Below, piece by piece: positions 1 through 8,661 of a stretch of 64,000 nucleotides of DNA. Source of the DNA: Aeromicrobium massiliense JC14. GTDB taxonomy: Bacteria; Actinomycetota; Actinomycetes; Propionibacteriales; Nocardioidaceae. The notes under the pieces are model-generated. The model was given only the letters and a program-made list of their open reading frames with translations, was not told where the DNA came from and searched no databases. Position 1 is the stretch's first letter. Every line of letters begins with the position of its first letter. The translations under genes were made by a program, and so were the position numbers. The DNA lies in NCBI RefSeq assembly GCF_000312105.1, contig NZ_HE978637.1, forward strand, positions 888,534 to 952,533, in the 5' to 3' direction.

Positions 1-2
1 CC

Positions 3-1106
3 GAGCACAGCTACCCGGTCGAGCTCGACCTGCTCGCCTCCCTCGTCGACGGCATGAACGACTCGGGCAACGGCCACGGCGCGGGTGCCGGCGGCGTGCG
101 CCGCAGCGAGGCCGGCGACGAGGGCGTCCGCAACGGCACCCACATGGCGTCGGTGCTGTCGGTCATCGAGATGTGCTGGGGCGACGTCGGGCTGCTGCTG
201 TCGATGCCCCGCCAGGGCCTGGGCAACTCGGCCATCGCCTCCGTCGCCACCGACGAGCAGCTGGAGCGGTTCAAGGGCACCTGGGCGGCCATGGCGATCA
301 CCGAGCCGGGCGTCGGCTCGGACTCGGCCCAGATCACCACCACTGCGGTGAAGGACGGCGACCACTACGTCCTCAACGGCGAGAAGATCTTCGTGACGTC
401 GGGGGAGCGGGCCGACTCCGTCGTGGTGTGGGCGACCCTCGACCGGGCCAAGGGGCGCGCGGCGATCAAGTCGTTCGTCGTGCCCAAGTCGCTGCCCGGC
501 ATCCGGGTCGAGCGCCTGGAGCACAAGCTCGGCATCCGGGCCTCCGACACCGCCGTCATTGTGCTGGACGACTGCCGGGTGCCGGCCGAGAACCTGCTCG
601 GCAGCCCGGACGTCGACACCTCCCAGGGCTTCGCCGGCGCGATGGCGACGTTCGACAACACGCGTCCGCTCGTCGCCGGCATGGCCGTCGGCTGCGCCCG
701 CGCCGCGCTCGAGCGCACCCGCGAGCTGCTCGAGGAGGCCGGCGAGACGCTCGACCCCGACCGCGCGCCGGGCCGGCAGAGCCACGCGGTCGCCACCTAC
801 CTGGACCTCGAGGCGGACTGGGAGGCGGCCTACCTGCTCACCCTCCAGGCCGCGTGGATGGCCGACAACGGACGACCCAACTCGATGCAGGCGTCGATGG
901 CCAAGGCGAAGGCCGGCCGCTCCGGCAACGCGATCACGCTGCGCTGCGTCGAGCTGCTCGGCACGGTCGGCTACGGCGAGGGCGAGCTGCTGGAGAAGTG
1001 GGCCCGCGACAGCAAGATCCTGGACATCTTCGAGGGCACGCAGCAGATCCAGCAGCTCATCGTGGCGCGGCGCCTGCTCGGCCTGGGGTCGGCACAGCTT
1101 CGCTGA
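3..1106 (+). CDS. Acyl-CoA dehydrogenase, 5' end cut by window edge
   Basis: The reading frame is open from the first complete codon, so the start lies outside the window; about 367 residues are visible. It oxidises acyl-CoA thioesters to enoyl-CoA with FAD, feeding electrons to ETF. The visible part holds the middle-domain signature ITEPGVGSDSA and the C-terminal helical domain. Near the C-terminus IFEGTQQIQQ carries the Glu that is the catalytic base in the medium-chain and short-chain families, so an active enzyme is likely. Substrate chain length cannot be read. A MarR-type regulator follows after 35 bases, but that gene has its own promoter motif, so a regulatory link is only possible. 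Confidence 0.93.
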   Translation, partial: EHSYPVELDLLASLVDGMNDSGNGHGAGAGGVRRSEAGDEGVRNGTHMASVLSVIEMCWGDVGLLLSMPRQGLGNSAIASVATDEQLERFKGTWAAMAITEPGVGSDSAQITTTAVKDGDHYVLNGEKIFVTSGERADSVVVWATLDRAKGRAAIKSFVVPKSLPGIRVERLEHKLGIRASDTAVIVLDDCRVPAENLLGSPDVDTSQGFAGAMATFDNTRPLVAGMAVGCARAALERTRELLEEAGETLDPDRAPGRQSHAVATYLDLEADWEAAYLLTLQAAWMADNGRPNSMQASMAKAKAGRSGNAITLRCVELLGTVGYGEGELLEKWARDSKILDIFEGTQQIQQLIVARRLLGLGSAQLR

Positions 1107-1129
1107 GCCGTGAGGTGGGGCACGCCCGG

Positions 1130-1135
1130 TACGAT
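1130..1135 (+). promoter_or_regulatory. TACGAT -10 hexamer, leaderless MarR gene
   Basis: TACGAT is followed by six bases and then the GTG start at 1142. Transcription starting about seven bases downstream of a -10 box would begin at the start codon, and no ribosome binding site is visible. Confidence 0.6.
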
Positions 1136-1141
1136 GACGCC

Positions 1142-1588
1142 GTGCCTCACCAGATGCCGGACGACTTCGACGTCGACGTGCAGTTCACCCGGTTCTTCCG
1201 CCGCGCCCGCGTCCGCACCATGGGGCTGCTGTCCAGCATCAACCCCGGTCTCGACTACGGCTCGTACCTCGTCCTCGTGGCCATCCACGACGCGCCCGAC
1301 GGCATCCGTGCCTCCGAGCTCGCCGAGACGTTCGACGTCCACAAGTCGACGATCAGTCGCGCCGTGTCGTCGCTCGAGCGGCTCGGCCTGGTCGAGCGCG
1401 AGCCCGACCCCGAGGACGGCCGCGCCCAGCTGCTCACCGTGCCCGCCGACGCCGCCGTGCGGCTCAAGGACTTCCGCCGCGACGTGCACCAGTGGTTCGC
1501 CGGCCTGCTCGAGGGCTGGACGGCCGAGGAGCGCACCACGCTGGCCCGCCTGGTCAAGCGCCTCAACGAGACGCCCGACCCGGCCTGA
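1142..1588 (+). CDS. MarR family transcriptional regulator
   Basis: This 148-residue protein has the usual MarR length and layout: an N-terminal dimerisation helix, a winged helix-turn-helix at roughly residues 45-100 (DGIRASELAETFDVHKSTIS, then the recognition helix and a basic wing ending in EDGRAQ), and a C-terminal helix pair. The GTG at 1142 is chosen because it sits six bases after TACGAT; an ATG four codons later is the alternative. The ligand and targets are unknown. The flanking acyl-CoA dehydrogenase and alcohol dehydrogenase genes are candidate targets by position only. Confidence 0.88.
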   Translation: MPHQMPDDFDVDVQFTRFFRRARVRTMGLLSSINPGLDYGSYLVLVAIHDAPDGIRASELAETFDVHKSTISRAVSSLERLGLVEREPDPEDGRAQLLTVPADAAVRLKDFRRDVHQWFAGLLEGWTAEERTTLARLVKRLNETPDPA

Positions 1589-1594
1589 CCCGGC

Positions 1595-2641
1595 TCAGAG
1601 CGTCAGCAGCGACTTGATCGCGGTGCGCTCGTCCATGGCCCGGTAGGCGTCGGCCACCTGCTCCAGCGGCAGGCTCAGGTCGAAGACCCGTCCGGGCTGG
1701 ATGCGTCCCTCCCACACGTCGGGCAGCAGCTCGTCGAGGTACGCGCGCACCGGCGCGACGCCGCCGTTGAGGCCCACGTTGCGGCCGAACATCGTCGGCA
1801 CGTCCAGCGTCACGCCGTGGGGTACGCCGACGTAGCCGACCATGCCGCCGGGACGGGCGCTGCGCAGCGCCTGGTCCATCGACGCACCGGTGCCGACGCA
1901 CTCGAGCACGCAGTCGGCGCCCAGTCCGTCGAAGATCACCTTCACCGCCTGTGCGCCCTCCTTGCCGCGGGTCTCCACGACGTCGTCGGCGCCGAACGCA
2001 CGGGCGAGCTCCTGGCGGTCGGCGTGCCGCGACATCGCCACCACGCGAGAGGCGCCCAGTCGCTTGGCGGCGAGCACCGCGCTCAGGCCGACGGCTCCGT
2101 CGCCGACGACCGCGACGGTGCTGCCCTCGGTGACGCCCGCGCTGACCGCGGCGTGGTGCCCGGTCGGGAAGACGTCGCTCAGGGTGAGCAGGTGCGGGAC
2201 GAGCTCGGGGTCGGGCATGCCCGGCGTGGCGACGAGCGTTCCGTCGGCCAGCGGCACGCGCACGAGCTCACCCTGCAGCCCGTCGACGAAGTGCCCGTCG
2301 CGGTCGTCGCCGCCCCAGAACCCGCCGTGCCGGCACGAGGTCTGCACGCCGACCCGGCACGCCGGGCAGGTGTTGTCGCTGTAGGCGAACGGGGCGATGA
2401 CGAAGTCACCGGGCTTCACCGTGCTCACGTCGCTGCCGACCTGCTCGACGACGCCGACCATCTCGTGGCCGATGCGCTTGGGCTCGGTGACGTCGTTGAC
2501 GCCGCGGTAGCTCCACAGGTCCGAGCCGCACACGCAGGCCGCGACGACGCGGACGACGGCGTCGGAGTCGAGGACCAGCTGCGGGTCGGGCACGGTGTCG
2601 AGGCGGACGTCGAACGGGGCGTGGAGGACGGTGGCGCGCAT
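1595..2641 (-). CDS. Zinc-dependent alcohol dehydrogenase (MDR family)
   Basis: A 348-residue medium-chain dehydrogenase/reductase, convergent with the MarR gene. The N-terminal GroES-like domain carries catalytic-zinc residues (CGSD near residue 40 and the GHE motif of GHEMVGVVEQVG) and a reduced structural-zinc lobe with the CPAC motif. The Rossmann domain has GDGAVG for NAD(P) binding. It probably oxidises an alcohol or reduces an aldehyde; the substrate cannot be inferred. The ATG at 2641 gives the standard MDR N-terminus; in-frame upstream codons do not resemble the family. A CACGAT hexamer lies six bases before the ATG, a weak version of the leaderless pattern seen across this window. 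Confidence 0.9.
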   Translation of the reverse strand: MRATVLHAPFDVRLDTVPDPQLVLDSDAVVRVVAACVCGSDLWSYRGVNDVTEPKRIGHEMVGVVEQVGSDVSTVKPGDFVIAPFAYSDNTCPACRVGVQTSCRHGGFWGGDDRDGHFVDGLQGELVRVPLADGTLVATPGMPDPELVPHLLTLSDVFPTGHHAAVSAGVTEGSTVAVVGDGAVGLSAVLAAKRLGASRVVAMSRHADRQELARAFGADDVVETRGKEGAQAVKVIFDGLGADCVLECVGTGASMDQALRSARPGGMVGYVGVPHGVTLDVPTMFGRNVGLNGGVAPVRAYLDELLPDVWEGRIQPGRVFDLSLPLEQVADAYRAMDERTAIKSLLTL

Positions 2642-2702
2642 GTCGCCATCGTGCCAGGACGTCGCCCGGCCGGCCGCCCGGGCCTGTGCGAGGATCGGGA
2701 CC

Positions 2703-3062
2703 ATGAGTGAGAAGCCTGAAGTCGACTTCATCCCCGGACCCCCGCCCACCGAGCTGACGGTCACCGACCTGGTCGTCGGCGACGGTCCCGAGGCCATCGA
2801 GGGTGGCGTCGTGGACGTCCACTACGTCGGCGTCGAGTTCGAGACCGGCGAGCAGTTCGACTCGTCCTGGGACCGCGGCCAGTCCGCGCGCTTCCCGCTG
2901 CCGCAGCTGATCGCCGCCTGGCAGCAGGGCATCCCGGGCATGAAGGTCGGCGGCCGCCGCCAGATCGTCGCCCCGCCGGAGCTGGCCTACGGCACCGGCC
3001 GCGGCCACCACCTGTCGGGCAAGACGCTCGTCTTCGTCATCGACCTGCTCGGCGTCGGCTGA
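2703..3062 (+). CDS. FKBP-type peptidyl-prolyl cis-trans isomerase, cytosolic
   Basis: A 119-residue single-domain FKBP with no signal peptide, so it acts in the cytoplasm as a proline isomerase. The core motifs VDVHYVG, FDSSWDRG, PGMKVGGRR and PPELAYG are all present, as are the hydrophobic residues of the active pocket. The ATG at 2703 precedes MSEKPEV, a typical actinobacterial FKBP start. GAGGAT seven bases before it could act as -10 box or as a poor Shine-Dalgarno. It is divergent from the alcohol dehydrogenase and ends in a bidirectional hairpin. It is the small cytosolic relative of the two-domain lipoprotein FKBP at 56.6 kb. Confidence 0.93.
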   Translation: MSEKPEVDFIPGPPPTELTVTDLVVGDGPEAIEGGVVDVHYVGVEFETGEQFDSSWDRGQSARFPLPQLIAAWQQGIPGMKVGGRRQIVAPPELAYGTGRGHHLSGKTLVFVIDLLGVG

Positions 3063-3086
3063 GCACGCACCGACCCACACCGCGAA

Positions 3087-3115
3087 GGCGGGCCCAGGAT
3101 CATCCTGGGCCCGCC
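3087..3115. terminator. Bidirectional hairpin between fkbp and hrpA
   Basis: A perfect 14-bp inverted repeat (3087-3100 with 3102-3115) around one base separates two convergent genes. There is no T-run on either side, so it is a terminator-like hairpin of the type common in high-GC actinobacteria. Confidence 0.75.
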
Positions 3116-3134
3116 CTCGTGCGTCTGGCGGTGC

Positions 3135-6100
3135 TCAGCGCGACTCGATGGCGTCCAGCAGCTTGGTCATGCGCTTGAGCGAGATCGGGTGCGCGGTGCG
3201 CAGGTCCTGGGCCCACAGACCGATCCGCAGCTCCTCCAGCGCCCAGCGCGCGTGCCGCACGTCCGGCTCCTGGCGCTGCCACGGCCGCAGCCGGTCGCTG
3301 ATCGCGTAGAAGCGGGCCTCGAGGTCCTGCACGTCGGGCAGGTGCGGGTGCGTGCCGGCGGTGAGCAGGCGACGCATCGCCTCCAGGTAGAGCGGCATCC
3401 GGCGCACGTGGGTGAGGCCGGCGTCCCGGACGAAGCCCGGGTACAGGAGCCACGACAGCTGCACCTTCGCGTCCTCGGCCGCGTCGGAGGTGCCGGTCAC
3501 GGGCACCACGTCGCCCAGCTTCTGCAGCGTCTGGACGACGCCGCGCAGCACCTGCTCGGCGACGTCGAACACGTCCGCCCGCACCTGCTCGCGCAGCAGC
3601 TCGAACTCCGCCTCGTCCCACGCCGGGCCGCCGTGGCGGACCACGAGCTCGTCCAGCGCGGCCAGGAAGCAGTCCTCGATCACCGCCGCCGCGTCGGCGT
3701 AGGGCCCGGTCGAGAGCAGCAGCTTGGTGCGCACGTCCAGCGTGCGGCCCAGCTGAGGCACCGGGGTCGCCACGACGTACGAGAGCAGCCGGGCCTGCGC
3801 CTTGACCATGGCGGCACGCTGCTCGCCCTCGGTCTCGAGCACGCGCAGCGCGACGCCGGCCTGCGCGCCCTCGTCGACCAGCGCCGGGTAGCCGGTGACC
3901 TGTCCCGCGGTGATGGCGCGCTCGATGGTGCCGACGTCCCAGCGGGTGATGCCGGTGCGCTCCTCGGCCTTGGCGGTCTCGGTCAGGTCGGCGCGCAGGT
4001 GGTCGCGCAGACGCACGCGCAGCTCGTCGAGCGAGTCGCCGCGGGCCAGCTCGTCGCCGTCCTCGACCACGCGGTACGTCATGCGCAGGTGGGGCGGCAG
4101 CGACGACCAGTCGAAGTCGGACGGCTCGACGACCACGCCGGTCTGGAGCCGGACCTGTCGCGCCAGCGCGGTGCCCAGGTCGCCGTCGGCCGGGTCGAGC
4201 GCGGGCGCCAGCGTCGCGGCGTGCTGCGGCGCGGGCACGAGCTGGCGGCGCAACTGCTTGGGCAGGCTGCGGATGAGCGCCGCGACCAGCTCGGTGCGCT
4301 GGCCCGGGACGCCCCACGCGAACTCGCCCTCCGAGACCTGCAGCAGCCGCTCCAGCGGGATGTCGACCGTCACGCCGTCCTCGACGACGCCGGGCTCGAA
4401 GCGGTAGGTCAGGGGGTAGGCCGCGCCGTCGGAGAACCACTCGGTCGGGTAGAGCTCGTCGACGTCCACGTCGACGTCGTCGGCCAGCAGCATGGACGGG
4501 TCGAACGTGAGCAGCTCGGGCTGCTCGAGCTTGGCCTTCTTCCACCAGGCGTCGAAGTGGCGGGCCGAGACGACGTCGGCCGGCACACGCTCGTCGTAGA
4601 AGGCGAACAGCGTCTCGTCGTCCACGCGCAGGCCGCGGCGGCGCAGCCGGTCCTCCAGCTCGCCGACCTCGTCGAGGAACGCGCGGTTGCGCTCGAAGAA
4701 CCGGTGGTGCGTGCGCCACTCGCCCTGCACGAGCGCGTGCCGGATGAACAGCTCGCGCGAGACGACCGGGTCGACCTTGCCGTACTGCACGAGCCGGTCG
4801 GCCACGAGCGGGACGCCGTAGAGCGACACCCGCTCGCGGGCCATCACCGCGCCGCGCTTGGTCGACCAGTGCGGCTCGCTGTAGCTGCGCTTGACCAGGT
4901 GCTCGCCGGCCTTCTCGGCCCACTCGGGCTGGATCTTGGCCACGTCGCGGGCCCACAGCCGGCTCGTCTCGACCAGCTCGCCGGCCATGACGAGCCGCGG
5001 CGGCTTCTTGGCCAGGCCCGAGCCCGGGAAGATGGCGAACTTCGCGTTGCGTGCGCCGAGGTACTCGCGGGTGTCGCCCTCGCGCAGGCCCACGTGCGAC
5101 AGCAGGCCGTGCAGCAGGGCCTGGTGGACGGCGTCGGGGTCGGCGCCGTTGCGACCCGGCTTCATGCCGAGCTCCTTGACCGTGCGGCGCAGCTGGGAGT
5201 GCACGTCGTGCCACTCGCGGATGCGCAGGTAGTGCAGGAACTCGTCGCGGCACATGCGCCGGAAGGCCGAGTGGCTCATGAGGTCGCGCTGCTCGCGCAG
5301 GTACGTCCAGAGGGTCAGGTACGACAGGAAGTCCGAGTCGGGCTCGCGGAAGCGCGAGTGCTTCTCGTCGGCCGCCTGCTGGTGCTCGAGCGGACGCTCA
5401 CGCGGGTCCTGGATGCTCAACGCCGACACGATGACCAGGACGTCGGCCAGGCAGCCGAGCCGGTCGGCGGCCAGCACCATGCGGGCCATGCGCGGGTCGA
5501 GCGGCAGGCGGGCGAGCGTGCGGCCCAGCCTCGTCAGCCGCGGGGTGCCGTCGCGGCCGTGGACGATCGCGCCGAGCTCGGTGAGCAGCACGACGCCGTC
5601 GCCCACCGCCCGCGAGTCCGGCTTGTCCAGGAACGGGAAGGACTTGACGTCGCCGAGCTCGAGGTCGGCCATCTGCAGCAGCACCGACGCCAGGTTGGTG
5701 CGCTGGATCTCGGGGTCGGTGAACTCCGGACGGCTCTCGTAGTCCTCCTCGGAGTACAGCCGGATGCAGATGCCCTCCGCGACACGGCCGCAGCGGCCGG
5801 CGCGCTGCCGGGCGGACGCCTGCGAGACCGGCTCGATCGGCAGGCGCTGCACCTTGAGCCGCTGGCTGTAGCGCGAGACGCGGGCGAATCCGGGGTCGAC
5901 GACGTAGCGGATGCCCGGCACGGTCAGCGACGTCTCGGCCACGTTGGTGGCCAGCACGATGCGCCGGCCCCCGCTCGGCGCGGCGAAGATCTTCTGCTGG
6001 TCCTGCGTCGACAGGCGTCCGTACAGCGGCAGGATCTCGGTGCGCGGCCACTTCTTGCCCTGCAGGTGCTCGGCGGTGTCGCGGATCTCGCGCTCGCCGG

Positions 6101-6779
6101 ACAGGAAGACGAGCACGTCGCCCTCGCGCGGCAGCTCGGTGATCGCGTCGGCGATGGCCTGGAGCGGGTCGCCGTCCTCGCGCTCGACGAACGGGCGGTA
6201 GCGCATCTCGATCGGGAACGTGCGGCCGCTGACCTCGATGATCGGCGCTCCGCCGAACATCTCGGCGAACCGCTCGACCGCGATGGTGGCCGAGGTGATG
6301 ACGACCTTGAGGTCAGGACGCCGGGGGAGCAGCTGGACCAGGTAGCCCAGCAGGAAGTCGATCGCCAGGCTCCGCTCGTGGGCCTCGTCGATGATGATCG
6401 TGTCGTAGCGGCTCAGCTCGCGGTCGTGGCTGAGCTCGGCCAGCAGCAGGCCGTCGGTGAGCAGCGTGATCGCGTCGCCGCGCTGGTCGTCGAAGCGCAC
6501 CGCGTAGCCGACCTCGGTGCCGAGCTCGACGCCGCACTCGTCGGCGATGCGCTTGGCGACCGAGCGGGCGGCGATGCGCCGCGGCTGGGTGTGCGCGATC
6601 GCGCGGCGGCCGAGCTCGTAGGCGATCTTCGGCAGCTGCGTGGTCTTGCCCGAGCCGGTCTCGCCGGCCACCACCACGACCTGGTGGTCGCGCAGCGCCG
6701 CCGCGATCTCGTCGTGGCGGTCGGTGATCGGGAGCGCGGGGTCGTACTCGATCCGCATCGTGCTCTCCGTCGTGCTCAT
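3135..6779 (-). CDS. hrpA: ATP-dependent RNA helicase HrpA
   Basis: At 1214 residues this is a full-length DEAH-box helicase of the HrpA class (E. coli HrpA is about 1300). Walker A GETGSGKTT lies near residue 45, then DEAH, SATI and the motif VI signature QRAGRCGR. The helicase-associated and OB regions and the long C-terminal DUF3418 region follow. HrpA unwinds RNA and in E. coli helps resolve stalled ribosomes; the role here is by homology. The ATG at 6779 shares one base with the TGA of the upstream CPBP gene, implying translational coupling in a three-gene operon with the zinc peptidase. A shared function for the three is not known. Confidence 0.95.
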   Translation of the reverse strand: MSTTESTMRIEYDPALPITDRHDEIAAALRDHQVVVVAGETGSGKTTQLPKIAYELGRRAIAHTQPRRIAARSVAKRIADECGVELGTEVGYAVRFDDQRGDAITLLTDGLLLAELSHDRELSRYDTIIIDEAHERSLAIDFLLGYLVQLLPRRPDLKVVITSATIAVERFAEMFGGAPIIEVSGRTFPIEMRYRPFVEREDGDPLQAIADAITELPREGDVLVFLSGEREIRDTAEHLQGKKWPRTEILPLYGRLSTQDQQKIFAAPSGGRRIVLATNVAETSLTVPGIRYVVDPGFARVSRYSQRLKVQRLPIEPVSQASARQRAGRCGRVAEGICIRLYSEEDYESRPEFTDPEIQRTNLASVLLQMADLELGDVKSFPFLDKPDSRAVGDGVVLLTELGAIVHGRDGTPRLTRLGRTLARLPLDPRMARMVLAADRLGCLADVLVIVSALSIQDPRERPLEHQQAADEKHSRFREPDSDFLSYLTLWTYLREQRDLMSHSAFRRMCRDEFLHYLRIREWHDVHSQLRRTVKELGMKPGRNGADPDAVHQALLHGLLSHVGLREGDTREYLGARNAKFAIFPGSGLAKKPPRLVMAGELVETSRLWARDVAKIQPEWAEKAGEHLVKRSYSEPHWSTKRGAVMARERVSLYGVPLVADRLVQYGKVDPVVSRELFIRHALVQGEWRTHHRFFERNRAFLDEVGELEDRLRRRGLRVDDETLFAFYDERVPADVVSARHFDAWWKKAKLEQPELLTFDPSMLLADDVDVDVDELYPTEWFSDGAAYPLTYRFEPGVVEDGVTVDIPLERLLQVSEGEFAWGVPGQRTELVAALIRSLPKQLRRQLVPAPQHAATLAPALDPADGDLGTALARQVRLQTGVVVEPSDFDWSSLPPHLRMTYRVVEDGDELARGDSLDELRVRLRDHLRADLTETAKAEERTGITRWDVGTIERAITAGQVTGYPALVDEGAQAGVALRVLETEGEQRAAMVKAQARLLSYVVATPVPQLGRTLDVRTKLLLSTGPYADAAAVIEDCFLAALDELVVRHGGPAWDEAEFELLREQVRADVFDVAEQVLRGVVQTLQKLGDVVPVTGTSDAAEDAKVQLSWLLYPGFVRDAGLTHVRRMPLYLEAMRRLLTAGTHPHLPDVQDLEARFYAISDRLRPWQRQEPDVRHARWALEELRIGLWAQDLRTAHPISLKRMTKLLDAIESR

Positions 6780-7549
6780 CAGCGCAGTCCCAAGGTGTCG
6801 GCCAGCAGGGCGTACCCGACGAACGCGACGACGTCCAGGATCGTGTGGGCGACGATCAACGGCCACAGCCGTCCGGTCCGCAGGTAGAACCATCCCAGCA
6901 GAAGCCCCATCGCGACGTTCCCCAGCCCCTGCCCCACGCCCTGGTAGAGGTGGTACGAGCCGCGCAGCAGGGCGGCGACGACGACGATCGCGACCGGGCC
7001 CCGGCGCAGCTGGCGCAGGCGGGTGAACAGGTACCCGACGACCACGACCTCCTCGAGGACCGCGTTCTGCACGGCCGACAGGACGAGGACGGGCACGGTC
7101 CACCAGTGCGCCGACAGGTCGCTGGCCACGACGTCCGCGGTGACGCCCAGCGCGCGTCCGGCGAAGTAGACGCCGAGACCGGGGATGCCGATGACCGCCG
7201 CCAGCAGTGCGCCCCAGGCGACGTCGTGGCCGGGACGGTCGCCGAGCAGCCCGAGCCGTTCACGGACGCGGGGGAGCGTCGGGTCCCAGCGCCGGTCGGC
7301 CGAGAGCAGGTACAGCGCCAAGGCGACGGGGACGAGGGCGAACCCGATGCTGAGCAGGTTCAGCACCAGGTCGAGCCACGCGTTCGTGTCGCGGGTGGGA
7401 TTGAGCGTGGCGGTCGAGCCGCCGACGCCCGCGTCCGACAGCGCCTTGCGCAGCAGGCTGACCACGGCGTAGACCGCGGACTGGCCCAGGGACAGGCCCA
7501 GGACGATCCAGACCTCCGCCCGCAGCGCTCGGCGCGGGACGGTGGTCAC
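6779..7549 (-). CDS. CPBP family intramembrane metalloprotease
   Basis: This 256-residue, largely hydrophobic protein has about seven membrane segments. The CPBP (CAAX protease / bacteriocin-processing, Abi) active-site pattern is intact: the double Glu at 166-167, Arg196 to His200 in RGSYH, and His235 in AHTILD. The family cleaves or processes membrane-associated substrates; no substrate can be named. The GTG at 7549 overlaps the TGA of the upstream zinc peptidase by four bases, and its own stop overlaps the hrpA start, so all three genes are probably translated as a coupled unit from the promoter at 8450-8455. Confidence 0.88.
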   Translation of the reverse strand: MTTVPRRALRAEVWIVLGLSLGQSAVYAVVSLLRKALSDAGVGGSTATLNPTRDTNAWLDLVLNLLSIGFALVPVALALYLLSADRRWDPTLPRVRERLGLLGDRPGHDVAWGALLAAVIGIPGLGVYFAGRALGVTADVVASDLSAHWWTVPVLVLSAVQNAVLEEVVVVGYLFTRLRQLRRGPVAIVVVAALLRGSYHLYQGVGQGLGNVAMGLLLGWFYLRTGRLWPLIVAHTILDVVAFVGYALLADTLGLR

Positions 7550-8442
7550 AGCGAGTTCGTCGCGAAGGTGTCGCACGCCCCGATGGTGCCCGACTCGTAC
7601 CCGGCGATGAACCACCGCTGGCGCTGCTCGCTCGAGCCGTGCGTCCAGGAGTCCTGGTTCACCGAGCCGCCGCCGAGCTCGGACTGGATGTGGTCGTCGC
7701 CCACGGCGGCCGCGGCCGACAGGGCCGAGTCGATGTCGCGCCGGGTGAGCGGCTCGATGAGCGTCACCCCCTGGTCGTCCTGCGTGGACGCCGCGTGGTC
7801 GGCCCAGACCCCGGCGAGGCAGTCGGCCATGAGCTCGATGCGTACGCCGTTGCTCGTGGCGCCGGTGCGGCCGTCCTGGTACTTGCTGAGGATGCCCAGG
7901 ACGTTCTCGACGTGGTGGCCGTACTCGTGCGCGACCACGTACATCTGGGCGAGGGTGCCGCCGTCGGCCCCGTAGGTGCTCGACAGCTGGTCGAAGAACG
8001 ACGCGTCGATGTAGACCCGCTCGTCGGTCGGGCAGTAGAACGGCCCGGTCTGGTTGGACGCCGTGCCGCACGGCGACTGGGTCGCACCGGAGTAGATGAC
8101 GGTGCGGGCGTCGCGGTACTGACGTCCGACGTCGGCCGGGAGCGCGTCGCGCCAGTAGTCCTGGACGCTGTTGACGGTGCCGACGATGCGGCAGTCGTCG
8201 TACTGGTTGGCGTCGGCGCCGGTCTTGCAGTGGGAGAAGTCGCCGCTGCTGCTGGAGACGGTGCTCGTCTCGAACGGGTTCGTCGAGCCGCCGCCGGTGA
8301 GGCCGGACAGGTCGACGCCGAGGAACGCGCCGATCAGCAGGATGACGACGCCACCGATGCCGCCGCCGATGAGGGCGCCACCGCGTCCGCCGCCGCCGCT
8401 GACCTGGCTGGTGTCGAGTCCCGCATCGTCGTTGAAGCTCAC
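7546..8442 (-). CDS. Neutral zinc metallopeptidase (YpfJ-like), membrane anchored
   Basis: A 298-residue protein with one N-terminal membrane helix (about residues 21-41, after a Gly-rich stretch) and an external peptidase domain. HEYGH at 172-176 is the zinc motif, and ELMADCLAGVWA downstream supplies the third ligand region. The N-terminal SFNDDAGLDTSQV is characteristic of the putative neutral zinc metallopeptidase family (YpfJ). Four Cys residues in the external part (near 72, 84, 125 and 137) could form disulfides. The GTG at 8442 is chosen because it lies seven bases after TACGAT and gives the family N-terminus. Its stop overlaps the CPBP start. Confidence 0.9.
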   Translation of the reverse strand: MSFNDDAGLDTSQVSGGGGRGGALIGGGIGGVVILLIGAFLGVDLSGLTGGGSTNPFETSTVSSSSGDFSHCKTGADANQYDDCRIVGTVNSVQDYWRDALPADVGRQYRDARTVIYSGATQSPCGTASNQTGPFYCPTDERVYIDASFFDQLSSTYGADGGTLAQMYVVAHEYGHHVENVLGILSKYQDGRTGATSNGVRIELMADCLAGVWADHAASTQDDQGVTLIEPLTRRDIDSALSAAAAVGDDHIQSELGGGSVNQDSWTHGSSEQRQRWFIAGYESGTIGACDTFATNSL

Positions 8443-8449
8443 CCCTCGG

Positions 8450-8455
8450 ATCGTA
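8450..8455 (-). promoter_or_regulatory. TACGAT -10 hexamer, leaderless zinc peptidase operon
   Basis: On the minus strand TACGAT is separated by seven bases from the GTG start at 8442. This is the probable promoter of the peptidase-CPBP-hrpA operon. Confidence 0.6.
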
Positions 8456-8515
8456 GTGAGCCGAGCCCATCCCGGCCCGCCGAGCGCCGCCCACCCCGCA
8501 GGCCGGGTGCCGCGC

Positions 8516-8560
8516 CGGTGACCCTGCGTCCACGGCCCTGCGCTGGACGCAGGGTCACCG
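8516..8560. repeat. Perfect 17-bp inverted repeat, 11-base loop
   Basis: Arms 8516-8532 and 8544-8560 are perfectly complementary and begin GGTGACCCTGCG. The element lies between two divergent genes, where a terminator is not needed. Similar GTGA-starting hairpins occur at 29412-29458 and 31504-31602. Confidence 0.8.
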
Positions 8561-8649
8561 CCCGGGCGGACCGGCGGACGCCAGGTCATCGCTCGGCCGT
8601 AGGGATCGGGTGTGACGCTTTCGACGGGCTGGGGTGGTGGGGTGCGCCC

Positions 8650-8655
8650 TACGGT
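8650..8655 (+). promoter_or_regulatory. TACGGT -10 hexamer, leaderless DUF445 gene
   Basis: TACGGT is followed by six bases and the GTG at 8662; no Shine-Dalgarno sequence is present. Confidence 0.6.
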
Positions 8656-8661
8656 GGCCCG

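Noticed and set aside
3189-6887. 1232-residue plus-strand frame antisense to hrpA
   Set aside because: It is a high-GC shadow of the hrpA codons, with repeated His/Val/Gln/Arg composition and no domain. The hrpA frame has intact DEAH motifs.
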